From the NCBI RefSeq assembly GCF_001077815.2, contig NZ_CP011310.1:62001-126000 (forward strand): 64,000 nt of DNA, read 5' to 3'. Below the pieces are notes generated by a model. It worked only from the letters and a program-made list of their open reading frames with translations, was not told the origin of the DNA and did not search any database. Positions 57,043 to 63,786 of the stretch are shown in pieces; position 1 is the first letter of the stretch, and each line of letters begins with the position of its first letter. Position numbers and translations under genes: made by a program. Source of the stretch: Aurantiacibacter atlanticus (GTDB taxonomy: Bacteria; Pseudomonadota; Alphaproteobacteria; Sphingomonadales; Sphingomonadaceae).

Positions 57043-57364
57043 GAGAGTTGCCTCCCATTTGCGTGCTCACCGCCAGGCCGAGCCGTTCAAGTCGGCGGCG
57101 ATAAGCCTCGTGGGTCCGATCCCGTAGGCTCGCGTCCGGATGGCCCGCCAGCAGGGCATCGAGCGCGACGGAAATGAAGACATTTTGCCGCGCCGGATCG
57201 AGCGCAACCGGCCTGTCCTTTGCTGCGTTGTCGCGATGCCAGGCCGCAACAATGAGGTCGCGAATGAAGACGCTTACGCTTTCGCCCTGGTCCGCAGCAG
57301 ACTGGCGAACCCAGTTGCCTACGGGGAGCGATACGAATGCCTGAAGCCGATCTTGTCGGGTCAT
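57032..57364 (-). CDS. Small protein at the head of the mobilisation operon (candidate relaxosome accessory)
   Basis: The 110-residue protein begins MTRQDRLQAFVSLPVGNWVR and is helical; the segment AADQGESVSVFIRDLI resembles a ribbon-helix-helix DNA-binding fold. The start ATG 57364 has AAGGA 9 bases upstream. It is the first gene of the minus-strand operon with traD and traI and lies next to the candidate oriT. By analogy with TraM/TraY/MobC proteins it may bind oriT. The role is inferred from position and fold. Confidence 0.7.
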   Translation of the reverse strand: MTRQDRLQAFVSLPVGNWVRQSAADQGESVSVFIRDLIVAAWHRDNAAKDRPVALDPARQNVFISVALDALLAGHPDASLRDRTHEAYRRRLERLGLAVSTQMGGNSHEA

Positions 57365-57369
57365 GAAAC

Positions 57370-57396
57370 AGGTTCCTTGTCGGGCCGACGGAACCT
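57370..57396. repeat. Inverted repeat AGGTTCC/GGAACCT over the leader of the mobilisation operon
   Basis: AGGTTCC (57370-57376) and GGAACCT (57390-57396) form a perfect 7-bp inverted repeat just upstream of the first gene of the operon, overlapping its ribosome site. It could be an operator or an RNA hairpin that hides the ribosome site. Confidence 0.45.
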
Positions 57397-57422
57397 GGCT
57401 CACCTTGCGGAAGGTGATGATG

Positions 57423-57451
57423 AGAATAAATCGTGAACAACTCGCAGTCAA
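57423..57451 (-). promoter_or_regulatory. Candidate sigma-70 promoter for the accessory-traD-traI operon
   Basis: On the minus strand, TTGACT (57451-57446) and TATTCT (57428-57423) are separated by 17 bases, a good match to the -35/-10 consensus. The sequence lies about 60 bp upstream of the first start codon. An ACAACTC/GAGTTGT inverted repeat (57437-57443, 57493-57499) overlaps it and could bind a repressor. Confidence 0.55.
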
Positions 57452-57569
57452 TCGAAAGTTTAAGTAGTGATTACAATGCACTATAGCGATGTGAGTTGTA
57501 CACGGATCAGCGCAAAGCCGCTCTACTCGCAGACGGGTTGATTCCGCCCAAAACCGAATTTCTCAATCA

Positions 57570-57608
57570 TATCATAATGATAAGTCCCGAATTCGCGGGG
57601 TAGGGTGT
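57570..57608 (+). other. oriT: Candidate oriT with F-like nic site
   Basis: A short hairpin (TCCCG 57585-57589, CGGGG 57596-57600, with one T-G pair) is followed directly by TAGGGTGT and then G. In F a hairpin is followed by GTGGGGTGT with nic after the last T. By analogy nic would be between 57608 and 57609 on the plus strand. The palindrome TATCATAATGATA (57570-57582) lies just to the left. The region adjoins the relaxosome, traD and traI genes, and the genes to the right are typical leading-region genes. Confidence 0.5.
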
Positions 57609-58048
57609 GCTCCCTTGTTCCCATATGCGCGAGGGAGGACCAGACAATCAGGGGTCTTGATCTCGGACGCCTTTTTCCAACCTTCATGTTGGAGCGCGAG
57701 CAAGCGAGGCTGGGCAGGTCTTCCGGCTCAGTTCGTTGGCATTCAGGAGCCTATGAGAAGACACCTGCACCTGCGAAAGAGGCAGCGGCAAAGGGCGCGT
57801 GGGAAGCAAGGCAAGTGGGGCATGTCGCATGGCTGGCTTCCTGCCGCCCGACCCGTCGCCGGTTCGCAAGTGCATGCAGGGCCCGGATACTTAAAACGCC
57901 GCACCCTCAGGAGCGCATCGCATGATGCGCGGGACAGAGTGCGTCCATAGCCCTGCTCCGTTTTCGGTCGCCGCTGCAAAGCGCGCGGTGCCCGTCAGCC
58001 CGGCACTATACCTGTTGACGAACCGCTATCACCGACCCCAGCGAACAT
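57609..58048. other. Non-coding start of the leading region
   Basis: I see no convincing gene in this stretch. Open frames on both strands (for example 57615-57950) have the Arg/Ser/Pro-rich composition of chance GC-rich frames and no ribosome site. Two structures stand out: a nested stem-loop at 57714-57764 (GCAGGT-CTTC with GAAGACACCTGC, and GGCTC with GAGCC inside) and a perfect GCGCATC/GATGCGC hairpin at 57913-57930. Confidence 0.4.
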
Positions 58049-58049
58049 G

Positions 58050-58083
58050 AAAAAAGGGCAGGAACCGTTCCCGGTTCCCGCCC
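58050..58083 (-). terminator. Rho-independent terminator after the 73-residue gene
   Basis: On the minus strand GCCC-C-GGAACCG... pairs across a 4-base loop (58056-58067 with 58072-58083, one mismatch) and is followed by six Ts (58055-58050). It lies 12 bp past the stop of the gene at 58095-58316. Confidence 0.8.
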
Positions 58084-58094
58084 TGCCGATAGCC

Positions 58095-58316
58095 TCAGAA
58101 CTCGTCGAGCATTCCCCCGTGGACCGTGTGGACCACCCGAGCTGTGAGATGCGCTGGTAATGCATTGTAGTCACCCTCGTCGAGAGCAACATATCCAAGC
58201 TCATCATCCTCGATAACGTGCTGGTCGAAGAAGCTGTGCAGCGCCCTTTTTTCGGCGGTTTCAAGGGCCTCGAAGTAGCTGTGCGATGGTAGAGTGCAAT
58301 GTGTAGAACAAGCCAT
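58095..58316 (-). CDS. Small acidic leading-region protein (73 aa), function unknown
   Basis: The protein begins MACSTHCTLPSHSYFEALET and is acidic in the middle (HVIEDDELGYVALDEGDYNA). AGGAGG lies 6 bases before the ATG and a strong terminator follows, so it is very likely real. It is the first gene to the right of the candidate oriT and would enter the recipient first. A long imperfect inverted repeat lies upstream. Acidic small proteins in leading regions are often anti-defence or SOS-inhibiting factors, but no family is recognised. Confidence 0.75.
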   Translation of the reverse strand: MACSTHCTLPSHSYFEALETAEKRALHSFFDQHVIEDDELGYVALDEGDYNALPAHLTARVVHTVHGGMLDEF

Positions 58317-58360
58317 GGTAATCCTCCTGATATCTGTCGTGAGACGACAGGAGATCGCGC

Positions 58361-58516
58361 GATGGTCTTGCGTATTCCGGGTCACAGGATCGCCCGAACG
58401 GGCGACCGCGGGAGCGGCGGTGGGGGCAACGATTTTGTCCGATGCCGGATGCAATCCGGTGGCGGCCAAAATGGTGGGGCCCCGCACGTCCTTGAGGCGG
58501 GATATGCAAGGCCATC
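58361..58516 (-). promoter_or_regulatory. Long imperfect inverted repeat upstream of the 73-residue gene (Frpo-like)
   Basis: The left arm 58361-58379 and the complement of the right arm 58498-58516 agree at 16 of 19 positions (GATGGTCTTGCGTATTCCG against GATGGCCTTGCATATCCCG). Inside, ATTTTG (58432-58437) pairs with CAAAAT (58467-58472) around a CCGGAT/ATCCGG core. The plus strand, when single, could fold into one long interrupted hairpin. This resembles the Frpo single-stranded promoters of F. Confidence 0.5.
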
Positions 58517-58662
58517 ATGCTGGGAGAACCGTGAGCCAGGACCCACCACCTCCGCCCCAATATCAAACGCCCGCTAGGCACGAATTGCCTTTCCTACACC
58601 CTGATGACGCGTGCATGGAATTCACCGGGAGCAGATCTGAGGGGTATGAAAGGACAAAAAAC

Positions 58663-58929
58663 ATGCCCCGAAACAGGAGCGCGATTGCAGCCCTGCAGAA
58701 GCTCGAAGCGGATCGCGAGGCGCTTGACGCCAAACAGCGAGAGCTTGAGGCGCAAGCTGCAAAAGAACTCGGGCAAATCATCCTTGGAACCGGCCTTGAG
58801 ACGTTCTCAAAGAAGGGATTGAAGCAGGTCGCCGAGGCGCTTGGAAAGCTCGGCGAAACAGCTGCAATTGCGAAGCTGGCGGAGCGCAGTGCAGGACGCA
58901 CTTCGACTGCCTCACCGGGCACCGAGTAA
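58663..58929 (+). CDS. Small helical coiled-coil protein (88 aa), function unknown
   Basis: The protein begins MPRNRSAIAALQKLEADREA and continues as a charged amphipathic helix to about residue 40, followed by KLKQ-like basic segments (TFSKKGLKQVAEALGKLG). AAGGA lies 8 bases before the ATG. It resembles small accessory proteins seen near sphingomonad mobilisation genes, but I cannot name the family with confidence. It is the only plus-strand gene in the leading region, and converges on ssb with a shared terminator. Confidence 0.65.
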   Translation: MPRNRSAIAALQKLEADREALDAKQRELEAQAAKELGQIILGTGLETFSKKGLKQVAEALGKLGETAAIAKLAERSAGRTSTASPGTE

Positions 58930-58937
58930 CCACAAGA

Positions 58938-58971
58938 GAAGAGGCCCTGCCGCTTGCGGCAGGGCCTCTTC
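58938..58971. terminator. Bidirectional terminator between the 88-residue gene and ssb
   Basis: GAAGAGGCCCTGCCG (58938-58952) and its exact complement (58957-58971) form a 15-bp perfect stem with a CTTG loop. It lies between two convergent genes and can stop transcription from both sides, although T-runs are short. Confidence 0.75.
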
Positions 58972-58995
58972 CCAAGGGTCCGATCAACTACGGTT

Positions 58996-59382
58996 TCAGT
59001 CGATCGGGGGAGCGTCCTGGTTGTCGCTGCCAGTCGCGCGCGAGAGGAAGTCAACCTTATCGGCAAGGATCTCGCAGCCGTACCGCTTGATGCCGTCTTC
59101 ATCTTCCCACTGGGTGTAGTGGAGGCGGCCCTGAACCGATACCAGCTGGCCCTTCGAGCAGTATTCGCCAACGGTTTTGGCGAGGCCATTGAAGCAGGTA
59201 ACCCGGTGGAATTCGCTGTCCTTGGCGGTGTAGCCGTTCTCATCTTTATAAGTTTTGCCGTCCTTGTCCCGCGCTGGGCGGTCGGTAACCACGGTGATGC
59301 CAGTAACGCTGGTCCCGCCCTTGGTTTCGCGGGTCTCGGGATCGCGGGCGATGCGGCCGGTGAGGATAACGAGATTGGTCAT
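58996..59382 (-). CDS. ssb: Single-stranded DNA-binding protein
   Basis: The 128-residue protein is a short SSB with one OB fold; motifs include NLVILTGRIARDPETRET and YTQWEDEDGIKRYGCEIL. The acidic tail ends DAPPID, close to the usual partner-binding tip. AAAGGAG lies 8 bases before the ATG. Plasmid-borne ssb genes in leading regions protect the incoming strand and help complementary-strand synthesis. A long inverted repeat lies upstream. Confidence 0.92.
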   Translation of the reverse strand: MTNLVILTGRIARDPETRETKGGTSVTGITVVTDRPARDKDGKTYKDENGYTAKDSEFHRVTCFNGLAKTVGEYCSKGQLVSVQGRLHYTQWEDEDGIKRYGCEILADKVDFLSRATGSDNQDAPPID

Positions 59383-59403
59383 GATAAATTCTCCTTTAGC
59401 TCT

Positions 59404-59630
59404 CAAACCGGAAACCACTTCCGGCTTGCGAACGTCGAAGAGAAACAGGGCATGGGAGGACTGCACCGCAGGCCCTCAGGCAAGCCTGTGGGCCAAGGGA
59501 AGCCTGTTCATGACGGGTGGTGCGGGCAGCCCGCGCAGCGGGCAACACGGCCGGAAAAGAACAGGTTGCAGCGCCTCAGCTGACCTGGTTCAGACAGGTT
59601 CGGAAGGAAAGCCGGAGTGGAGTCCGGTTG
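59404..59630 (-). promoter_or_regulatory. Long-range imperfect inverted repeat upstream of ssb (Frpo-like)
   Basis: The arm at 59404-59427 (with AACCGGAAACCACTTCCGG) matches the complement of 59608-59630 (AACCGGACTCCACTCCGG) with two substitutions and one bulge. Each arm can also fold on itself. Between them lie smaller hairpins such as GCCCG-CGCAG-CGGGC. The whole 227-bp gap can fold when single-stranded, as the F Frpo promoter does upstream of F ssb. Confidence 0.5.
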
Positions 59631-59663
59631 GGCATAAAGGTGACCCGGAGATCCAACGTGTCT

Positions 59664-59936
59664 TCACCCTTTCGCATTGCCTTCGCTACCCGCGAGAAGG
59701 TCCATGAAATTGCGGGCCGCCCCACGGTCATCATCATCTTCGAACGCCACTTCGAGGTCAGGGGCTGACCCAAACATGTGGAGCAAGGCCCATAAGGCGA
59801 AACGCTTTCCGCGATCCTGCTCAAGGCCAAGTTCGACCAGGCAGCGTTCAATGCCCGTAGCGAGGGTGTCGGGGGTAACGGAGGACACGTCGGTGTCGTA
59901 GAAATAGCGGCTTAGCAGGTCATCGAGTTGCATCAT
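59664..59936 (-). CDS. Hypothetical acidic leading-region protein (90 aa)
   Basis: The protein begins MMQLDDLLSRYFYDTDVSSV and contains TLATGIERCLVELGLEQDRG and an acidic run (EVAFEDDDDRG). The chosen start lacks a strong ribosome site, so a start at the next ATG is possible. It lies between the DUF2493 gene and ssb, on the same strand. No family is recognised. Composition and codon use look like a real gene. Confidence 0.6.
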   Translation of the reverse strand: MMQLDDLLSRYFYDTDVSSVTPDTLATGIERCLVELGLEQDRGKRFALWALLHMFGSAPDLEVAFEDDDDRGAARNFMDLLAGSEGNAKG

Positions 59937-60166
59937 TGTGTCCGATGAGGCTTCGTGTTGGTGGCAGGCGTTAGCGTCCTGAGAACGCCCCAAGGGACGA
60001 TAAATGAGCCAGACATTTAGAGGAGAATTGGCGGGCGGTCGCTCAAAAGCGACACAAGGCCTATGGGGAAGTACGATGCCAAGAGAGCAGCACACAGCCA
60101 CACACCAATCCGCCATTCAGCCATGCACCGCAAGAGGGCCAACCCCAGAGTAAGAAGCGGGAAAAC
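59937..60166. other. Gap downstream of the DUF2493 gene
   Basis: This gap includes a GGCGTT/AACGCC inverted repeat near 59969. A 35-codon minus-strand frame (60017-60124) with a hydrophobic stretch (WLCAALLASYFPIGLVSLL) is present, but it lacks a ribosome site. I do not call it a gene. Confidence 0.3.
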
Positions 60167-60184
60167 GAGCGGCCGGAGCCGCTC
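60160..60184 (-). terminator. Candidate terminator after the DUF2493 gene
   Basis: On the minus strand GAGCGGC-TCCG-GCCGCTC (60184-60167) forms a perfect 7-bp stem and is followed by GTTTTCC. It lies 16 bp past the stop of the gene at 60201. Confidence 0.55.
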
Positions 60185-60200
60185 GCCTTCAGGTCGGCTA

Positions 60201-61124
60201 TCAACCGCCAGTGGGGCACCGGCGATCGACCACTGTAATCCGCTGAGCCTTGGCCTCGATGACCAGACGCTCGAGTACACCATTGCCCGGAAACGCAATT
60301 ACGTAGCGGGGCTTCAAGCTCAGCATCTGCTCATTGCGCTTGAAGCCAGCGCGGGCACCGAGACGCCTGTCGAGGGAAAACACCAGTTGCTGGATATCGC
60401 GTCGCTCGGCCCAGCTCGCTGCGAGCCGATCAACACCCTTGCTGTCGCCGCCATGGACAATAAGCATGTCGGGAACTTGATCGTAGACCTTGTCGAGGGT
60501 TGCCCAGACGGTTTCAGCGAAAGCCTTGGCCTCGTCGGTGGTTGCAAAGGATGATCGACCGCCTGCAAAAACGATTGGCGTGCCTTCGGGTGAGTGAGCG
60601 GCTCGGCGCCGTTCGGCGCGGGTGCGTAGAAAATCGCGGGCATCAACAACGGCTGATGTGATCTTGGCGGAGTGGTTCGGCCGGGAGCCAGACATGGGCT
60701 TCCATGAGGACCCAATCTCGTCGAGGTACAATGCAGCCGCTGTTTCCCGCATCTGTTCAAAAGCGATCATGCTGGCTTCTGCCGCCTGCGCACGTGCAAC
60801 CTGCTCGTCGAGATTGCTCGAGTGGATTTCCGATCCATCGGCGGAGGCAAGCAAGGCGCGGATCTCGTCACTCGCGCGGTCGAGCCGGGACGATTTGCGG
60901 CTGGCTGCGCGATGGAAAAGATTGACGAAACCCCAGGCGATATCCTCGGCATCGGCCTCAAGGGCGGTGTCTGCAAACATCGCAAAGAGGTCTGACCAGG
61001 CTCCGGCAAGCGTCTGATTGATTGCTTCGTCACAGGGTAAATCGGTCTGGGTAAATGGCGCGGGCTTGATGCTGAAGCCTGACAGGTCAAGGCCTGCAAG
61101 GTGGTCAATGAAGGTGTCATACAT
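60201..61124 (-). CDS. DUF2493 (YAcAr/SLOG-like) protein
   Basis: The 307-residue protein has a helical N-terminal half (about 1-190) and a C-terminal DUF2493 domain with GTPIVFAGGRSSFATTDEAK, LIVHGGDSKGVDRLAASWAE and YVIAFPGNGVLERLVIEAK. This Rossmann-like nucleotide-binding fold belongs to the SLOG/YAcAr group, linked to sensing nucleotides or their derivatives. Proteins of this type are common on alphaproteobacterial plasmids; the function is unknown. AGGAGA lies 6 bases before the ATG. A long inverted repeat lies upstream. Confidence 0.82.
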   Translation of the reverse strand: MYDTFIDHLAGLDLSGFSIKPAPFTQTDLPCDEAINQTLAGAWSDLFAMFADTALEADAEDIAWGFVNLFHRAASRKSSRLDRASDEIRALLASADGSEIHSSNLDEQVARAQAAEASMIAFEQMRETAAALYLDEIGSSWKPMSGSRPNHSAKITSAVVDARDFLRTRAERRRAAHSPEGTPIVFAGGRSSFATTDEAKAFAETVWATLDKVYDQVPDMLIVHGGDSKGVDRLAASWAERRDIQQLVFSLDRRLGARAGFKRNEQMLSLKPRYVIAFPGNGVLERLVIEAKAQRITVVDRRCPTGG

Positions 61125-61168
61125 GGTCAAATCTCCTGATCTATTCGAGGGATCGGAAGACGCGACTT

Positions 61169-61350
61169 GATTGACTCGCTCCCGATCCGCCGGAGCCCGA
61201 TCAGGGCCGGGACAAGGGTGAAGGCGCACCGCGTGAGCGGGAAACCTGCGGCCCTAGGCTGGCGCGGGTAACACGGGCCGACGGGCCGCAGGTTGCGCCT
61301 TTACCCGACCGGCCCAGGGCCTCTCCCGGCGGAATGGGTCGAGACAAATC
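61169..61350 (-). promoter_or_regulatory. Long imperfect inverted repeat upstream of the DUF2493 gene (Frpo-like)
   Basis: The arms span 61169-61254 and 61283-61350. The inner part is a perfect 12-bp match, AACCTGCGGCCC (61243-61254) with its complement (61283-61294). Further out AAGGCGCA, CAGGGCCGG, CCGCCGG and GATT also pair in order, with mismatches and bulges between. The plus strand could fold into a long rod with internal loops, the architecture of F Frpo. This is the strongest of the three repeats. Confidence 0.6.
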
Positions 61351-61417
61351 AGTGACCCCTTCCCGAATTGGGCAGGAGTGAGACCGTTGCTACAAACGCA
61401 AAACTGCCGAACCGATG

Positions 61418-61843
61418 TCATGGCGAAGCATTCGCGCGCTCGAAGATCGCCTCACCATTAGAAAATCGCCCAACGAGACGTAGTTCTGCAAAGACATTGA
61501 TGAATCTGTCAGACACCCGGGTGAGCCATTGCTGGGCACGGCCCGATCTCGCCTTTCGGTAGTCGGCCTCCCAATAACGGCTGTCGTCGCGTTCAACGAT
61601 CCAGATAGCGGCGAGACCGCAATAGGTTGAAACCCCGCAATCCACAAAAGCGTTGCGAAGGAGGATGCGATCTTCACGCCCACGCCAGCCATCAAATGGC
61701 TCGAGTGACGGAAGACAGGAACTAGCCGTTTCAACGATGTCCTCAACGAGGCATTCGTAGGCCCAGTCCCAGTCGTCTTCAGCTTCGTCGACCAGACGAA
61801 ATGCGACGATGGCACCCGTCGGATAGCTTACAGAGCGTCCCAT
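61418..61843 (-). CDS. Hypothetical protein co-transcribed with ardC (141 aa)
   Basis: The protein begins MGRSVSYPTGAIVAFRLVDE and is rich in Trp and acidic residues (DDWDWAYECLVEDIVETASS). AAGGAGA lies 7 bases before the ATG. It follows ardC by 11 bp on the same strand, so the two form an operon, and an anti-defence role can be suspected. No family with known function is recognised, although similar proteins are common on sphingomonad plasmids as far as I recall. Confidence 0.75.
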   Translation of the reverse strand: MGRSVSYPTGAIVAFRLVDEAEDDWDWAYECLVEDIVETASSCLPSLEPFDGWRGREDRILLRNAFVDCGVSTYCGLAAIWIVERDDSRYWEADYRKARSGRAQQWLTRVSDRFINVFAELRLVGRFSNGEAIFERANASP

Positions 61844-61854
61844 GGTGGTCTCCT

Positions 61855-62790
61855 TCAAGCTGCCTGTTCGAGATCGTTGTCGTCTTCGGACGACTGGCGC
61901 TCATCCAGACCGCCAAGGCGCATCAGCAAGCTTGCCGCTTCCTCGGCCTTTGCTGCGGCTGTCAGGATTGCCCTGTCGTCGGACCTCAACAACTTCAGCC
62001 AAGACGCAATGTAGCTCGCGTGATGGTCGAGGTGAGTCACGGGAAGACCAAGTTCTGCGCCGAGAATTGCCGAGGACAGTTCGGCTACGAGTTCTTCGGC
62101 TGCATAAGCCTCGCTGCCAAAGCGGTTCTTCAGATCGCGATCGAGCCGCGACGAGTGCCCCGTCCAATGCGAAAGCTCATGTGCAAGCGTTGCATAGTAC
62201 TGCTCGTATGCGTCGAAGAGGTCGCTTGGCGGCATTGTGACCCGATCACGAACCGGCTCGTAGTAGGCTTCGCAGCCGTGGTGGCGAAGATCAGCCCCGA
62301 TAGACCCGAAGAAGCAATCGAGCCTTTCCTGCCGTCCTTCCGGCTTTACGGGCGCGAGCAGCGGTTGCGGATAGTACATTTGCGGCAGGCCATCGCACTG
62401 ATCGGCATTAAAAACGGAGTAAGCCTTAAGGACGCGGCGCGTTTCAGTGTCATCTTGGCCGCTGGGACCTTCGACCTCCTTTTCGTAGGTCTTGTAGAAG
62501 ATCGCGATGGTCGACTTCTCGCCTTTGCGAACCTGCCCGCCAAGCTTGTGGCATTGGCGATATGTCATCCAATAAGGTGAGGAATAGCCAGATGCATCAG
62601 CGATCATCCAAAGCCAGAAGGTGTTCATGCCCTGATAGGGCGTTCCACACGCACGAAGAGGGCGGGAGACTGGTAGTCCTCGCCATGGCTTGACCCAGGG
62701 CTTGGTGCCCTGTTCGAGCTTCTCGATGATTGTGGCTGTTATCCGCTGTGCGGGAGACTGCGACGAGGCTGAGCGCTTGAATTTCGGCAT
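61855..62790 (-). CDS. ardC: ArdC-like anti-restriction protein with zincin domain
   Basis: The 311-residue protein has an N-terminal ssDNA-binding ArdC domain (about residues 10-140, with GTKPWVKPWRGLP and YRQCHKLGGQVRKGEKS) and a C-terminal zinc metallopeptidase-like domain with HELSHWTGH at residues 204-212 and the downstream Glu in YAAEELVAELSS. ArdC proteins shield incoming single strands from host restriction. AGGAGA lies 7 bases before the ATG. Leading-region placement is typical. Confidence 0.9.
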   Translation of the reverse strand: MPKFKRSASSQSPAQRITATIIEKLEQGTKPWVKPWRGLPVSRPLRACGTPYQGMNTFWLWMIADASGYSSPYWMTYRQCHKLGGQVRKGEKSTIAIFYKTYEKEVEGPSGQDDTETRRVLKAYSVFNADQCDGLPQMYYPQPLLAPVKPEGRQERLDCFFGSIGADLRHHGCEAYYEPVRDRVTMPPSDLFDAYEQYYATLAHELSHWTGHSSRLDRDLKNRFGSEAYAAEELVAELSSAILGAELGLPVTHLDHHASYIASWLKLLRSDDRAILTAAAKAEEAASLLMRLGGLDERQSSEDDNDLEQAA

Positions 62791-63046
62791 GGAAGATCTC
62801 CTGAATGCCGGGACGAAATTGTCCCAGAGCACTCAGAAAGAGCCCACTTTCCTCTCTATCATTGGTCGGCTTTGCGCCCCAATTCCAGTCGCTTGGCTTA
62901 TTGGCTCGTTGCTCCAAAAGCTGACACTTACGCGTCGCGAGCGTTGCTCGAAATGCGGCAAGCGACCGCATAGGATCGGGCCGGCGCTGGATGATTGAAC
63001 CTCAATGCGATAGCAGTGCCGCTACGTGAAAAAGGTGACGTCAGCG

Positions 63047-63781
63047 ATGTGGTTATTCAGAAAAAAGAAGAAGCAAATTCACGGCTTCATCGGTGCGTCG
63101 GGTCTAACCGATTGGTGGTTGACCGAATTCGACGATGGCGAGCGCGAGCATATCCTAGCGACGTTTCAGCCTATGGGCGCGAGCGATGGAGGAAGGATGC
63201 TGATCGAAGGGAAAAATAGCGGCGGCGTTAGCAATCCCAGTCAGCTACTCTCTACATTAGCAACTTGGTTCAAGCATGAGACAGACCGCACCATTGGGTT
63301 CCGAATAATCGACAAAGCTGAGGAGCTGCTTGCCGTCTCAGAGAAGGTTCTGACGAAACACTTCACATATCAGGCGAAGGCTATGGTCTACTACAGATGG
63401 CGAGACACAGATAGCTTCGCTCTTGAACGAGCTGAGACAGCCTGCCGAGATCAGATTCAGCTCGCGCCTTTGGCTGCTGAGGCTTTCCTCGCACCCGCAA
63501 AAAAACCATTTATCGAGATCAGGTGGGGCAAAGACAGCAGGGAAAAGGCGCAGCGAAAGATCGACCTCGTCCAGAGGGGTGAGGCGACGTTTGACAGGTA
63601 TTCGCCAGACACGTTGCCGTCGCACCATGGCTACAAGCAGCTTGCTATCATCCTTGAGAAGCGCGGCGATTTTGTTGCCGCAGGTGCCCTATCCGAGCAA
63701 GCAAGAGAACAGGGGTGGAAAGGTGATTGGGACGCGAGGATTGCACGGCTAAACAAAAGGATCGCCAAGCTTTCCAACTGA
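63047..63781 (+). CDS. Hypothetical protein (244 aa)
   Basis: The protein begins MWLFRKKKKQIHGFIGASGL; the basic start is followed by a soluble, mostly helical body. The C-terminal part (HHGYKQLAIILEKRGDFVAA) has a TPR-like look. An ATG at 63047 is used, with AAGG about 12 bases upstream; a GTG at 63026 is possible. It reads opposite to the leading-region genes and converges on the last gene. Its codon use is less GC-rich than the tra genes. No known function. Confidence 0.6.
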   Translation: MWLFRKKKKQIHGFIGASGLTDWWLTEFDDGEREHILATFQPMGASDGGRMLIEGKNSGGVSNPSQLLSTLATWFKHETDRTIGFRIIDKAEELLAVSEKVLTKHFTYQAKAMVYYRWRDTDSFALERAETACRDQIQLAPLAAEAFLAPAKKPFIEIRWGKDSREKAQRKIDLVQRGEATFDRYSPDTLPSHHGYKQLAIILEKRGDFVAAGALSEQAREQGWKGDWDARIARLNKRIAKLSN

Positions 63782-63786
63782 CGCCA

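Noticed and set aside
57615..57950. Plus-strand frame of 111 codons to the right of the candidate oriT
   Set aside because: It has the Arg/Ser/Pro-rich composition of chance GC-rich frames, no ribosome site and no recognisable motif; frames of similar length exist on the other strand.
59591..59604. GTTC-N6-GTTC upstream of ssb, seen as a possible LexA box
   Set aside because: The spacer is 6, not the 7 bases of the alphaproteobacterial box, so I did not count it with the other three.
60017..60124. 35-codon minus-strand frame with a hydrophobic stretch
   Set aside because: No ribosome site in front of the ATG, and the hydrophobic run can arise from GC-rich sequence by chance.
62791..63046. 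Search for a fourth Frpo-like repeat upstream of ardC
   Set aside because: Only short local repeats (for example GGGAC/GTCCC near 62811-62825) were found; no long arms pair across the gap.
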